NCBI GenBank assembly: GCA_019137255.1
Contig: WPDH01000157.1
Span: forward strand, 85,215-149,214
Direction of reading: 5' to 3'
DNA from: Corinectria fuckeliana
Lineage: Eukaryota > Ascomycota > Sordariomycetes > Hypocreales > Nectriaceae
DNA length: 64,000 nt
The first letter of the stretch is position 1; every line of letters begins with the position of its first letter. The position numbers were made by a program, and so were the translations under genes. This document shows positions 23,901 to 35,624 of the stretch, piece by piece. Below the pieces are notes generated by a model. That model ran no database searches. It saw only the letters and a list, made by a program, of their open reading frames with translations, and was not told the DNA's origin.

Positions 23901-25752
23901 GGTCGAGGCGTACAACCACAAGGCGCACATCGACATCCCCTACTACCTGGGCATCTTTGCCGCCCTCACCTCCCTGGACATCTTCTTCTACTCCATCCCC
24001 ATCATCATGTTTGAGTGGGGTGCGTGGCGAGCCGCAAAGCGCCTGCACAACGACTTCATCCGGGCCATCATGGGCGTTTCGCTGTCGTGGTTCAAGCACA
24101 TTCCCATCGGCCGCATCACCAATCGGTTCTCCAGTGACATAGCTTCCATCGATGGCACGCTCAGCGGCATGCTGAGAGCCACGATAGACGCGGTGCTCCT
24201 CATGATCTTCCGCCTCGGCGCCGTCAGCAGCATCATGCCCATTTTCATAGTCCCGGCTTTCTTCACTTGCCTCTTCGGCATTCTCATCGGCGAAATGTTC
24301 ACTCGCACCGCCGTCGTCATCAAGCGGCTCACCTCCTCGGCCCAGTCACCTGTGTTTTCTCAGTTCTCCGATACCCTGGCGGGGTTGTCCATCATCCGGG
24401 CCAGGGCAGGCATGTCGGAGGCATTCCGCGAGCAGCTCGCGACCAAGTTGCGCGCCTGGTCGGCCTCAGCCGAGGCCAACTTCAATGCCAACCGCTGGGT
24501 GGCTGTCCGTGTCGACTTCGTCACCGCCTTGGTGTCTTTGTCTGCGGGTATCATCGCCGTGTCGCAGACGGGCGTGGTTGCTGCAGGTCTTGTCGGCTTC
24601 TCGCTCACCAACGCCAATGGGCTGAGCCAGACGATTTTGATACTAGTCAGATGCATGAACGATCTGGAGGTGGAAATGCAAAGTGTAGGTCGCCCGCCCT
24701 TCTACAAACGAGCTCTTAGCACTAACGAGACCAATACAGTTCCACCGAGTCAAGGAGTACGTCAAGCTGGAGCCAGAGGAGAAGGGTGATGAGACGTACC
24801 CCGAAGAGGGCGAGTACACGGATGACCCATCTCATGTGATTCCCAAAGACTGGCCTCGATCAGGGGAGATTGAGTTCCGGAATGTCACGATTCGATATGA
24901 TCCCGTGGGCCCCGACATCCTCACCAATGTGAATCTCAAGTTCAAGGCTGGTGAACGAGTGGCCATCGTGGGCCGTACAGGTTCTGGAAAGAGCACGGTA
25001 AGTACTAACACATTCCACTCTCTTCCTTTCCCGGTTTCGAGGACGCTAAATGTCGATGACTCCAGCTGGTGCTCTCCCTTCTTCGCTTCACACACGTTGT
25101 CTCGGGTCAGATTCTGTATGACGGCGTCGACATCACCAAAGTGCCCCGTCACCGTCTTCGCGAGGGCCTGACCATCATCCCGCAAGAAGCCGTTCTCTTC
25201 AACGGCACCGTAGAGTCCAACCTTGATCCAGGCGGTCAAGCCTCCAGAGCTGTCTTGGAGAAAGCCCTCGACAACTGCAAAGGCATCGCGTCGTTCTCCG
25301 CCCACAACTCCGACGATGAGGAAGGCCACCCCAACGACGCGATAGACGACCCGCACGGCATCTCCATCTCCCTCGACACCGAGGTCGACGCCCGCGGCGA
25401 GAACTTCTCCCACGGCCAGCGGCAGGTCCTCTCGCTCTGCCGCGCCCTCATCCGCCAGAGCAAGCTCATGCTTCTCGACGAGGCAACCGCCAGCATGGAC
25501 TACGAGACGGACCGGGGCATCCAGCAGGTCCTACGGCGGGAGCTCGAGGAGGCCGGGGACGGCCGCACGCTCGTCACGATTGCGCACCGGCTGCGCACCA
25601 TCATCGACTACGACACCGTCGTCGTCATGAACGCCGGGCGCGTTCTCGAGTGCGGCTCCCCGCGAGACCTGTACCGCGCTCGGGGGCAGTTCTACGACAT
25701 GATATATCACAGCGGTGAGATGGAGGATCTGGAAATCATGTTAGAGGAGTAG
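20916..25752 (+). CDS. ABC transporter, ABCC (MRP/YCF1-like) full-size exporter
   Basis: Membrane ATP-driven pump of the ABCC group, whose fungal members move glutathione conjugates, bile-acid-like anions or drugs at the vacuole or plasma membrane; the substrate here is unknown. Five exons: 20916-21010, 21125-23727, 23789-24684, 24740-24997 and 25066-25752; 1512 residues. The first exon (MDVVIHRFGGYEF) was found because the long frame has no ATG near its start. Joining at GTCCGT...CTCAG keeps the frame, but that donor is unusual. An N-terminal hydrophobic region is followed by TMD1, NBD1, TMD2 and NBD2. NBD1: Walker A GSSGSGKST (~658), LSGGQ, LLLLDD without the catalytic Glu, and VTN in place of the H-loop His. 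NBD2: GRTGSGKST (~1276), a variant signature NFSHGQ, LLDEATASMD and TIAHRL. Such asymmetry is normal in fungal ABCC pumps, so ATP is probably hydrolysed mainly at one site. Convergent with HOG1. Confidence 0.95.
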
Positions 25753-26672
25753 GCAGTTTCTCGGTGCATACAGAAGGGATTGATTTACGCTACTACTTGG
25801 TTTCGTTTTGGAGGGGTGTTGCGCTCAACACGGAACGAGGATCAGCGCGAGGGGCAAGTTGGTGTTTGACTACTTACACAAGAGAGTGCTTTGGGAGAAG
25901 GATAACTATGGGGTGTACCTGGATTAGACTCGTACATCTCTCAATACTGGATGTATGTGATGCCACCTGGATCGGGAGTTTGAGGCTGCTGGGATGCTAT
26001 GTCACACGGATGGACGACTTCTGTGCAGTGGTCGTAGTCCACGTCAGTTCATCGTTTCGTCATGCGAATTATTTCAACTCAAATGGTCATCTTCTTGTTG
26101 GTGATGATGAATGCACAGAGCGCAGATGACCGAGCGAAGAGAACCGGTCCAAAAAGAGTCACCCCCTTAAGAATGCCACGTGAGCTACCATCCGTTGACT
26201 ACTAATATTGTTTCATCTAAGAAACTCCCTCTACAGTTACCTCATATACCCTGTACTATCGAACAGCACAAGAAACGACTCCAAAACAAATCCAACAAGA
26301 ACCGTAAAGCATCTGGAAACACACCGTTAAATCTCATAATTCCTACGGTGTCGTGTATTTTTGTGCTCCGTTGTATCATGAAAAAACCTTACAGGAAATA
26401 TAGCTAAAACGAGAAACCCCCATGTCCACCCTCTCTGTCTCCCCAACGCCAGAAGTGCGTTTGTGTGTGTGTGTGTGGTTGAATGCGGGTATGGATGTGT
26501 GAATTATTTGTTGATCCACGCCTCTTGAGAATCCACGCGTCTTCCGCTTTTCTCGCTGGCGCGCATGGGTTGGTGTGGATGAGCGTGAGTGTGAGTGGTT
26601 TCGTGGTATCATTTGCGCCTTCTCTTTGCGCCCTAGTATCATCCTATCCTAGTAAATGGGTGCCTCTCTCGT
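25753..26672. other. Convergent 3' spacer, ABC transporter and HOG1
   Basis: 920 bp holding two 3' UTRs. A GT dinucleotide run lies at about 26461-26477. No gene seen. Confidence 0.6.
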
Positions 26673-28429
26673 CTATTGGCCGTTGAACTGCTGTTGCTGT
26701 TGCTGCTGCTGTTGCTGCTGTTGATGCTGCTGCTGTTGTTCTTGCTGCTGCTGCTCCATGCCGGGCAAGCCAGATTCGACGTTGTGATAATCGAGAATCT
26801 CTGAGTACCTGCAAGGCGAGTTAGTCGCAGAAAAATACAAAACCACCCTTGGCAAGGGTTCAAGCTAGCTCACATCATGATCTTCCAGGTATCGACAGGG
26901 AGATCGGCATCGTTGAAGCTCCAGTCGAACTTCTCTTCAGCGACGGGCTCGTCGGTGGGGTCGTGGTAGGGACCAAGGTAGTCGTGGGCCAAGGCTTCGG
27001 TTGCGGTTATTCGCTTCTTGGGGTCGAAGACGAGCATGCTCTCGAGGAGGTCAATGGCTGTAGGAGGCGACTTAGTTGGCGCTCTTCGGAAATGCTCAAA
27101 ATGACAACTCACCAGGCTCATCGGCGTTCCTGAACTTGTTCTTGAGGGGCTGTCGCTCTCGCTTGGGCAGCGACTGGACGAATCGCAGCGTCTAGTAGCA
27201 AGGTTAATAACCCGCTGGTAATCCGCCTTCACAGAAGTACTCGGGCGACTCACATTCTCGCTCGCGATGGTGTTGATGACATCATCTGGAGGCGTACCCA
27301 GCAGCTCGGTGATGATGGAGAACTGGTTCACGTGGTCCTTGCCGGGGAAGAGAGGCTTACCCTCAAGCATCTCGGCGAAGATGCAGCCGGCGCTCCAGAT
27401 GTCGACTTCGACGTCGTATTTTTGCCAGGTGAGCATGATCTCGGGGGCACGGTAGTATCTGGTGGAAACATAGCCAGTCATCTGCGGGTCCTGGATTCGG
27501 GCGAGACCAAAGTCGCAAATTTTCAAATCGCAGTTCTCGTTGACGAGGATGTTGCTGGGTTTGAGATCGCGGTGGACGACGCCGGCCGAGTGCACGTACT
27601 TGAGACCCCGCTGCGAGACAGAGTTAGCGGGATTTGATTCGATGACTAGCGAGCGCGCAAAAGAATGGCTTGCGGCAAAAACATTGGGCGTACCATAATC
27701 TGATAGAGGAAATACTGGATGAACTGTTTCTCAAGAGGTCGCGAAGTGAGTAATCGGTGCAAGTCGGTGCCGAGAAGCTCTGTGACGAAGTAGCTGCGAT
27801 GCGATTAGCATGGGTACGAGGGGGAGGGATGGATACGGGGCGAGGCTGGGGGGTCGTACATGTCCTCGAGAGGGGAGATGAAGATGTCGCTGAGGGAGAT
27901 GACCTAGAAGGAGTAGAGTCAGCGATGGAAACTGGTATCAGGGCCGGATAATGGCGCCGCGGAGGTGGAGGACGGCGCGCACGTTCTCGTGCTTGAGGTG
28001 CTTGAGCAGCTTGAGCTCGCGGTATGTTCGCTTGGCGAGCACGGGGGTGCTGAAGGGCTTCATGATCTTCTTGACGGCGACATTCTGGTTTGTGAGCTGG
28101 TCTCGAGCGGAGCTATGGAGCGGGCGTCTGGTCAGCGGATGCGGGCAGCCGAGAGGGGAAGGAGAAGGCGTCGCGATATCGATGATGATGAAGATGGTAA
28201 TGATGCCCGTAGAGATGACGGCGGATAGCGGACAGAACTTACCAGACGAGACCAAAAGCCCCCATGCCAACGGGCTGGAGATCCGAGTACCTAAAGCGGG
28301 GGTTAGCGATGAGAAGAGGGAGTGCGCGCCCGGAGAGAAGCGCTCGTGCGGCAGGCGACGGAGCGGAATGTACCTCGAGGTGATCTCGAATGTGGTGCCG
28401 AAGATCTGGGCGCGGACGAACTCGGCCAT
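26673..28429 (-). CDS. hog1: Hog1-type stress MAP kinase
   Basis: Terminal kinase of the high-osmolarity pathway; it phosphorylates transcription factors and enzymes after osmotic, oxidative and fungicide (phenylpyrrole) stress. Nine exons in coding order: 28429-28374, 28290-28243, 28112-27983, 27903-27860, 27793-27694, 27610-27254, 27191-27113, 27057-26874 and 26808-26673; eight introns of 55-130 bp; 377 residues. It starts [20 protein letters not shown], diagnostic for Hog1. Seen in order: glycine loop GMGAFG, VAVKKIM with the ATP-binding Lys, [15 protein letters not shown], the TGY activation motif ([14 protein letters not shown]), and the common-docking acidic patch near [14 protein letters not shown]. 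The tail has a Gln run, listed separately. Neurospora name os-2. The kinase core is complete with no broken residue. Confidence 0.98.
26688..26753 (-). repeat. Polyglutamine-coding CAG/CAA tract in the Hog1 tail
   Basis: Twenty-two codons near the C-terminus read Q4-E-Q4-H-Q12, followed by FNGQ and stop. The codons are mixed CAG and CAA, so slippage should be slower than in a pure repeat. It lies outside the kinase fold. Confidence 0.95.
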
Positions 28430-31400
28430 GATGAAGGCGGGGTCGAGGAGGCGAGGGAAGAGATGAGGGGGGATGGAGCTGAAGAGGCGAAGGGAGGGGC
28501 GGGAGATGCGCGACAGGGCCTTTATTTGTTGATCGATGGACGGTGTAGAGGGAGGGAAGAGATGTTTTGAAGTTGTTGAGGAGAGATGCAGTGAGGAGGA
28601 GGAGGAGGAGGAGGAGGAGGACGAAGGAGGACGAAGAATCGGTGGGTGAAAACTAATAGTTGAGGGACGATTTGGATGGGAGGGAGAGGGGGGGGGGAGG
28701 GGAGATGTGGATAGGATAGCCCGTGTTTAGAGGGATGAGGGATGGTGGATTGGTGGTGGACAGAGGGGGATGGCGGAGAAATGATGGGCGATTAGCGGTT
28801 GCAGGCGGGGGCGGGCAGACGTCGGGCGCTGTGTGTCGGGTGCTGCGCTGGGTTGTGCGCTGGATTGTGCGCTGAGCTGTCAGACAGAAGATCGCCGTTG
28901 GCGTTATAGGAAGGTCGGCTCCTTTCTGGGTTCCCTGGAAAGCCCCCTTGAGGAGGGTTTTTTCCTTTCTTTTTTTGCGCTTGCTTGTCTCGGCGTTTCT
29001 TACTGTTCTCCTAGATATGACCCTTTTTTTTTTCGGTTTTTCTTTTTTGGTAGAACCCTCAGGTCGACTCGACTCGAGTCGTCCGTCGGGTTGGGACTAA
29101 TTAGACGCTGGCGTTGGCGCTGGCGCCGGTGCTGGCAGTAAGGGACGGACCAGAGCAGGTTCCAACGGCGACGAGACGTAGGGGCGGCGGGGCCGATACT
29201 GTGCGGGACGTGACGGGATCAATGATCAATGCGAACAAGTCCGGTCTTGATTCTTGATTCTTGGTCTTTGTCTTAATCTTGGATTGTGGGTTGGCAGTGC
29301 TCTTATTGGTAGGTCTTATTTGAGAAGGTAGGCGGTATACGGGATGCAGTTGGTTGTCTCTTGTCGATGATTGATGGCAGTACTAGTCCCCCCGTCCGCC
29401 CCCCCCCCCCCTTCTCCCCAGCCTTCCTCGGTGGCGGATTTTCTCGATTGTTCTTTGGATGAGTTCTGTTCGTACTTCGCAGATCTAGTTCTGGGGTAGG
29501 TTCCAAGTTGCCCCTGTCGTGAGAATCGCAAATGCCTAGGTACTACCCAGTCGCAAGTCCCGGGGTTGGGGGGTTGTGGAGTGTAGAGAGAGGTGGGCGG
29601 GGGGGAAAAGCCCCCGAGAACGAGAACGAGGATGAGGCTGAGGGTGAAGAAGAAGAGGTCAACGACATGGGAGACCCAGCTTATGTTTGCAGGCAGGCAG
29701 GCAGGCAGTCCGTCGTGCCATCGCCTCGTTTTGGACAGGAGAATGGGCATGGGCTGAATAGAAGGGGCGCAATGCAAGCCTCCCCCCCTCCCCCTCCTCC
29801 CTGGGTGTCGTGTGTGCGTGCATATGCGTGGAAGTCGGTGTGAAGCCGAAATCCCATGTTTTCTAGATCCAATTGAAACTCGAAAAGCTATCCGAGTCGC
29901 CAGTTGCAACGCCCATACGTAGGTGGCAGTTGCTAAACCGACTACATTGATGTTCAATGCTGTTAATCCTTCATCCTTCTCCGAGTCCTTCCCCGCCTCC
30001 TCCACGACGACACATGTCGCTGTCTCGAAACGGCTAAGAGATTCAGAGATAGCCGCCCGGGCAAGCAGGAACCCTCGAAATCGACATGATGATTGAAGTT
30101 GTATGTAAGAAAGACGTCAGGCCGCTGATTTCTTCCCCATACCCAGGTATGTACCTCGTACCCTTCCGCCGTACTTACAGCCCCAAAACCCAGGTTTCCG
30201 CCCCTCGATGACGTCATAGAAAACGACTTACCCCCTCAACGTCTCCCAGGTCCCCCCCTGAAAGCAGCAGACGCCTAAGCTGCTTCAGAGCGTGCACGGC
30301 CCGCTCCTGTGCTACCTCCAACCTATTACTTAGGTACCTGCCTACCTGAGGTGCGCTGTCAAATATAGTGTACACACATATTCATGCTGATTTTTGTATG
30401 TACGTACGTACAACCTACTTTCTTATTAGGCATGGACTACTAGATGTAAGAAGAACCCGCAGATCCCAGACTAACCCCCAGTCAAGACTTGTCCCGAGAA
30501 TCGGGGCCTTAGTGAGAAATCGGGAAAAGCTAATGCGTTTTTCTTCCACCATCGTTCCATACCGCGGTATTCTCTTTTCTTCTCATGCGTGCATCCCGCC
30601 TTTTTTGTTTGTCTGTAGTTGATTAATAAATACATATCTTCTCCTTCGTCGTCATATTTCTCATCTCATCCCGCAAACCTGACCCCACTGACGTCATCCT
30701 GCATTTCCATATCCCACATTCCGACGTCCGCCGCCTCAGTACCTTAGACAGACGTCGCTTCAGCTCATCCACCGGCTAGCCATGTTGTGAGCGACGGGTG
30801 ATGCCCTAGAATAAACATCAATGATCAAAATAGGAATTGGTTCACAACATAGTCGTGTAGGTAGTCGTAGGCCAGTCATCTAGAATAGAGTGTCTGCGCT
30901 TACAGGATGAATCCTCGACAAGTTTAACCTCCCCCGACACCGGCTGTGAAGTCGCCAGTTTCCATGTATCAGAGAAAAACGACCAAAATCAAACAAGGTT
31001 CCTCAAAAACATTACATACATACACGGCATATTTTGTGACCCCGTAGCTACTGTAGACCCTTCGTCCCTGATCCGCCATGCTGGATCTTAGCCTCGGGAC
31101 GCCCTGTCGATCCGTCCCGTCTCCCATTGTCACTATTGCCAAACCGACCCCTTTTATATACCCCCCATGACAAGCCGCAACCCATCAGACGGAAACGCTT
31201 TCAATGGCCAGGAATATCCCGTCCCGCCGTTCGAGACCCTACGATCGACGCGGCTAAAGCTTCCCGCTGCGAACGCCTCCCGCGTGGCGAACCATCCCCA
31301 TGCCCTTCACCTTTACATAAGTTGGCGTTCAGGAATGACCCGGACTTTCGGTAACGGGTACAGCCCACCCATGCCGAAGTACTTGTTGCCCAAAGTAAAT

Positions 31401-32454
31401 ACCTTGTAGGGGTTTCCGTCGTCGCTATGACTGTACTGCTGGCACTGCTGTCCATTGTCCCGGGTGTTTCTCTAACAGCACCTCCACCTGTCACTCAGAC
31501 TGCTCCCTTCTTGCACCCACACCGTGTCCCTGTTCGACCGAAGATAACTAACAGCACTACTAGAGCTAGCCGCTACCTTTGTATCTAAGGGAACACCCTC
31601 CATTCGAAAGTACTTGCACCGTTGCAGGAAACGGGGGGGCTTGTACACGCTCCGTAGCTCACCCCCTACTAAGTGCAGATCGACCCTTCACCAGCCTGCA
31701 GCAGGGGAACCCTCGAAGCCAGCTAGTGTCCTGAAGGACTGGGTGATGCACTATACTCCGCTCTGTCCATATCTTTAAATGTAGACAGGTTCCTGATTAG
31801 CTCGTCTTACGTTTCTCTCCCGTTCACTAGTAACGGACCCCCTGTTCAGTCTACCCATACGTCATCATACACCAACAAAGACACTCCTCGGCTTTTCTGT
31901 TGTGAATGACCATCCCATACAGATCTCTGTGCTTTTGTTGCGGCAGTATAATTCGTTGCGGTGGCAGCCGAGGCGTAGCTTTTCATGTTGAACATGTAGC
32001 CTTCTTCACACGCAATAGGGGAGCCATACATGTAGCTTCGATATGCCCCACAACATCCAACCCCTCAGGTATGATAAGTTGCCCAAGTTAAAGCATCGAC
32101 GGACGCTTGTCTCATCAATTCTGTCCCTAGTTCAAGCCAATAGACCGTGGGACTTTGTCCAACTGACAGCGTGAGAGGGGCATGTTTTGGGTAGAGGCAT
32201 CCGAGATGGCGACATGCGGCTCGCTCACAGGCATCCAACACGATGTCACAGTAGTAGTTGAAACATTTCCAGTTGTCAGCAAGTGCCATGTTTGTTTCAT
32301 TACAAAGGGAAGCCCATTCATCTCGGCGCACGCAACCCATCTTAATGGAAACCAGTGCCCCCAAATCGGACTCGTCAATCTGCCCCCGTTTGTCTCCTCT
32401 GCTCATTTTAGCCCAGCTGCTCTACTGTTCTATATCCCAGTCCTCTTTCACCAT
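28430..32454. other. Large spacer containing the HOG1 promoter
   Basis: 4.0 kb with no gene I can support. Next to HOG1 it holds a GAG trinucleotide run (28593-28620) and G-rich stretches, that is, CT tracts on the gene's strand, as in many fungal promoters. A C-run of 13 lies at 29399-29411. CTTAGGTACCTG-type palindromic sequence occurs at about 30329-30352. The rest has stops in all frames at short intervals. The 3' UTR of glycogen phosphorylase should end in the last few hundred bases. Confidence 0.5.
28593..28620. repeat. GAG trinucleotide microsatellite
   Basis: About nine perfect GAG units, 164 bp upstream of the HOG1 ATG; it reads as a CTC tract on the coding strand. Confidence 0.9.
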
Positions 32455-35400
32455 CTAGTCTTGAACGACAAGTGGTTCTACGTTCCAGATCATGTCGGCA
32501 TACTCATTGATGCAGCGGTCGCTGCTGAAGAAGCCCATACGAGCCACTGAGATGATTGACTTCTTGATCCACTCCTCTTGGTTTCGGTACGCTTCGTCCA
32601 CCAAGTGGTGCGTCTCGATGTAGCTGTGGAAGTCATCAGAGACAAGGTAGTAGTCACCGTGCTGGCGAACGGCAGCAATCATGGCGCTGAAGTCGTCAGG
32701 CGTGCCGAATGTGCCCTTCTCAATCTCCACAAACACTTTCTCCAGGTCCGAGTCGACGGCGTGATCACCATAGTTGTGGGCGTGGCGGAGGTCCTCCACA
32801 TCCTCGGCAAGGTTGCCGAAGAGGAAGATGTTGTTCTCGCCGATTTCCCGAGTAATCTCAATCTACGGGAGGTTAGTCGAGATTCGCCAGCAAAATTGAG
32901 GTTGGCTTACGTTGGCACCATCGCAAGTGCCGATGATGAGACCTCCGTTGAGGACAAACTTCATGTTGCTCGTGCCCGATGCCCTAAGCTGTGTAAGCCA
33001 AATGTCGTGAGTGTTCAGGCAGGTCGACTTACTCGGTACCGGCAGTGGAGATATGTTCACTCAGATCAGACGCCGGAGTGATGATTTCAGCCTTGCTCAC
33101 GTTGTAGTCGGCAATGAAAATGACCTTGAGAAGGTCACCGATATCCGGGTCGTTGTTCACCACCGATCCGACGCTGTTGACCAAGTGAATAATCTGCTTG
33201 GCCATCCAGTATCCCGGAGCAGCCTTGCCTCCGAAGATGGAGACACGAGGAAGCATCTTCTTTCGCTCCTCGGGGGTCAAGGCCTTGAGGGTTAAGTAAC
33301 GGTGGATGACGCCAAAGATGTTGAGCTGCTGGCGCTTGTACTCGTGGATACGCTTGACTTGGACATCAAAGAGGGCAGCAGGGTTTACCGTGACACCAGT
33401 GGTGGCCTTGATGTGCTTCGCGAGGCGAACCTTGTTGGCATACTTGATCTCGTACCACTCCTTGCGGAAGTCCTTATCTTCTGCGTATTGCTCAAGGCGG
33501 TTCAAGAGAGTAAGGTCCTTGAGGAAATCATCGCCACCAACCTTGGATGCGATAAGCTCCGAGAGTCGAGGGTTGGCCTGGTGAAGCCAGCGGCGGGGAG
33601 TGATGCCGTTGGTCACGTTGGTGAACTTGTCAGGGCCGTAAATCTCTACAAAGTCTTTGAAGATGGTCGTCTTGATGAGGTCCGAGTGCAGCTCCGCGAC
33701 GCCATTGACCTTGTGGGATCCGACAATGGCCAAGAAAGCCATCCTCACCATCTTGGGTTGAGATTCCTCAATGATGGAAACACGTCGAAGAATATCCCTG
33801 TCATTGGGGAATGCCTTCTCCACGGTCTGAAGGAAGTACAGATTGATATCATAGATAATCTGCAGATGCCTGGGGAGAAGATGTTGCATCAGACCAACGG
33901 GCCACTTCTCCAAAGCCTCCGGAAGCACAGTGTGGTTGGTGTAGCCAAACTAGAGCGTGTCAGAGAAGGATGTTGCGGGGGGCAGGCTTTATTACTTACG
34001 GTTCTGGTCACGATGTCCCATGCCGCACTCCACTCTAGACCCTCAATATCGAGAAGGATTCGCTGCAGCTCAACAATGGCGAGTGTGGGGTGGGTGTCGT
34101 TGAGTTGGATAGCCACCTGATCCGGGAATTCGGTCCAAGGGCGGTTTGACTTCTTGAAACGACGGACGATGTCGTAGAGAGAGGCGGCGACCCAGAAGTA
34201 CTGTTGCTTCAGGCGCAGCTCCTTTCCACGCTCCAGATTGTCGTTGGGGTACAAAACGGCACTGATGGTCTCGGCTCGCTGCTGGTCGGCGACTGAGCTC
34301 TCGTATTCTCCGCTATTGAACTTCTGGAAGTCAAACTCTCCACCAGAGGCTTTGCTAGACCACAGCCGAAGGTTGTTGGTGGTGGGCGTGGCGTAACCTG
34401 GAATAGGCACATCGAAGGCCACAGCCTGGACGAGCTCACCTCCCTCCCATTTGGCAACGGTCTTACCATTGTCATCGACCGACTTGTTGACGTGCCCGAA
34501 GAATTGAACCTGGGCGCTCTTGGTTAGCTCTTGTCCCACCGTGTCAGTCGTATGGGGTAGGCTGATCCTTACATCGACTGTCACGTCGTGTCTGGGAAAC
34601 TCCCAAGGGTTAAAATCAAGCCAATAGTCAGGAACCTCGACTTGGTATCCGTCAATGATTTCCTGCTTGAAGATGCCGTATCGGTATCGGAGACCGTAAC
34701 CCCAGGCGGGGAAGTTGAGAGAGGCCAGGCTGTCGAGGAAGCAAGCAGCGAGACGGCCAAGGCCACCGTTGCCCAGCGCGGCATCGTGTTCCTGGCCAAT
34801 GACGTCCTCGATGCGGAAGCCGAGCTCGGCCAAACCGGCTGATGAGATTGGTCAAGAACAGATCTAAAATGCATAGCTGAGTTGAGAGCGAGGCGACTTA
34901 CACTTGGCATCGTCCTTTTGGCCAATATTGAGCATGGCATTGTCCAAGGCTCGGCCCATCAAGAACTCGAGACTGAGGTAGTAGACACGCTTGGAGTCGC
35001 GGTAAGTGTGACGCTGCTGGGTTCTGTTCCAGTCCAAGATCAGGCGATCACGGAAGGCCAAGCTGGTAGCCGCATATGCGGCTTTCTCGTCGCAGTTCAA
35101 GACGCTTCGGGCCAGTGTAGTTTCGACATGACGGACAACCTCTTTCTCGAAGCCTTCCTTGCCCCTGAAGCCACTAGTCTGGTTTCGCTTCCATGCCTCG
35201 CGCTGGGGTTCAGGGATAGATGCTGTACGAGGCTGTTAATACCGCGTCCTGATCAAAGCGTCACTTACATGAGCTTGGTGGGGGATTAGTTGCAGCTGCG
35301 CGAGATCGCCGCAGCGGGGGATTCCCCGCCATTGACACCCGCTAATTGCTACCAACTGGGAGGGCAAATGTTCTAAGCGAGGGGTTGGACCGTACCTTCA

Positions 35401-35558
35401 ACGCTCCTGATCTCGCTTGGGCCAAAACCGGTCGCGGTTCTGGTGTGCTTGGGGCGAGAGATGCCGGCGGGGGCGACGGCACCCTGGATGTCGACGATGG
35501 GCGCGCTCGTAGAAGGACGCCTCTCGCGGATTGGCAAGCGCTGCTGTTCGGACGCCAT
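32455..35558 (-). CDS. Glycogen phosphorylase
   Basis: Cleaves alpha-1,4 links of glycogen with phosphate to give glucose-1-phosphate, in the cytosol, using pyridoxal phosphate. Six exons in coding order: 35558-35396, 35222-34902, 34838-34000, 33949-33033, 32983-32911 and 32862-32455; 906 residues. Introns are 173, 63, 50, 49 and 48 bp. The PLP-binding Lys is in EASGTSNMKF (about K755), in a 73-bp exon of its own. Also seen: YYLSLEFLMGRAL, ALGNGGLGRLAACFLDSLA, QLNDTHPTLA, VTNGITPRRWL and VKRIHEYKRQ, all family signatures. The N-terminal extension RTATGFGPSEIRSVE aligns by eye with the yeast Gph1 stretch that carries the PKA-controlled Thr, and RRPSTS is another basic-directed site; control by phosphorylation is inferred. 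The yeast gene is GPH1. Confidence 0.97.
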
Positions 35559-35619
35559 CTTGTTAAGCTGTTTTCACGTGCCGGTCAGCTAAAGAAGCAG
35601 ACCAAAAAAACAGAGTGTG

Positions 35620-35624
35620 AGGGG
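35620..35624 (+). promoter_or_regulatory. STRE-like AGGGG upstream of glycogen phosphorylase
   Basis: AGGGG (CCCCT on the gene's strand) lies 62 bp before the ATG, and another copy is in intron 1 at 35380-35384. STRE is the stress element bound by Msn2/4-type factors (SEB-1 in Neurospora glycogen genes). Five bases occur often by chance, so this is only a hint. Confidence 0.25.

Noticed and set aside
29316..30005. 229-codon minus ORF upstream of HOG1
   Set aside because: It runs through a C13 run and microsatellite-like DNA, has no domain and no convincing splice partner.
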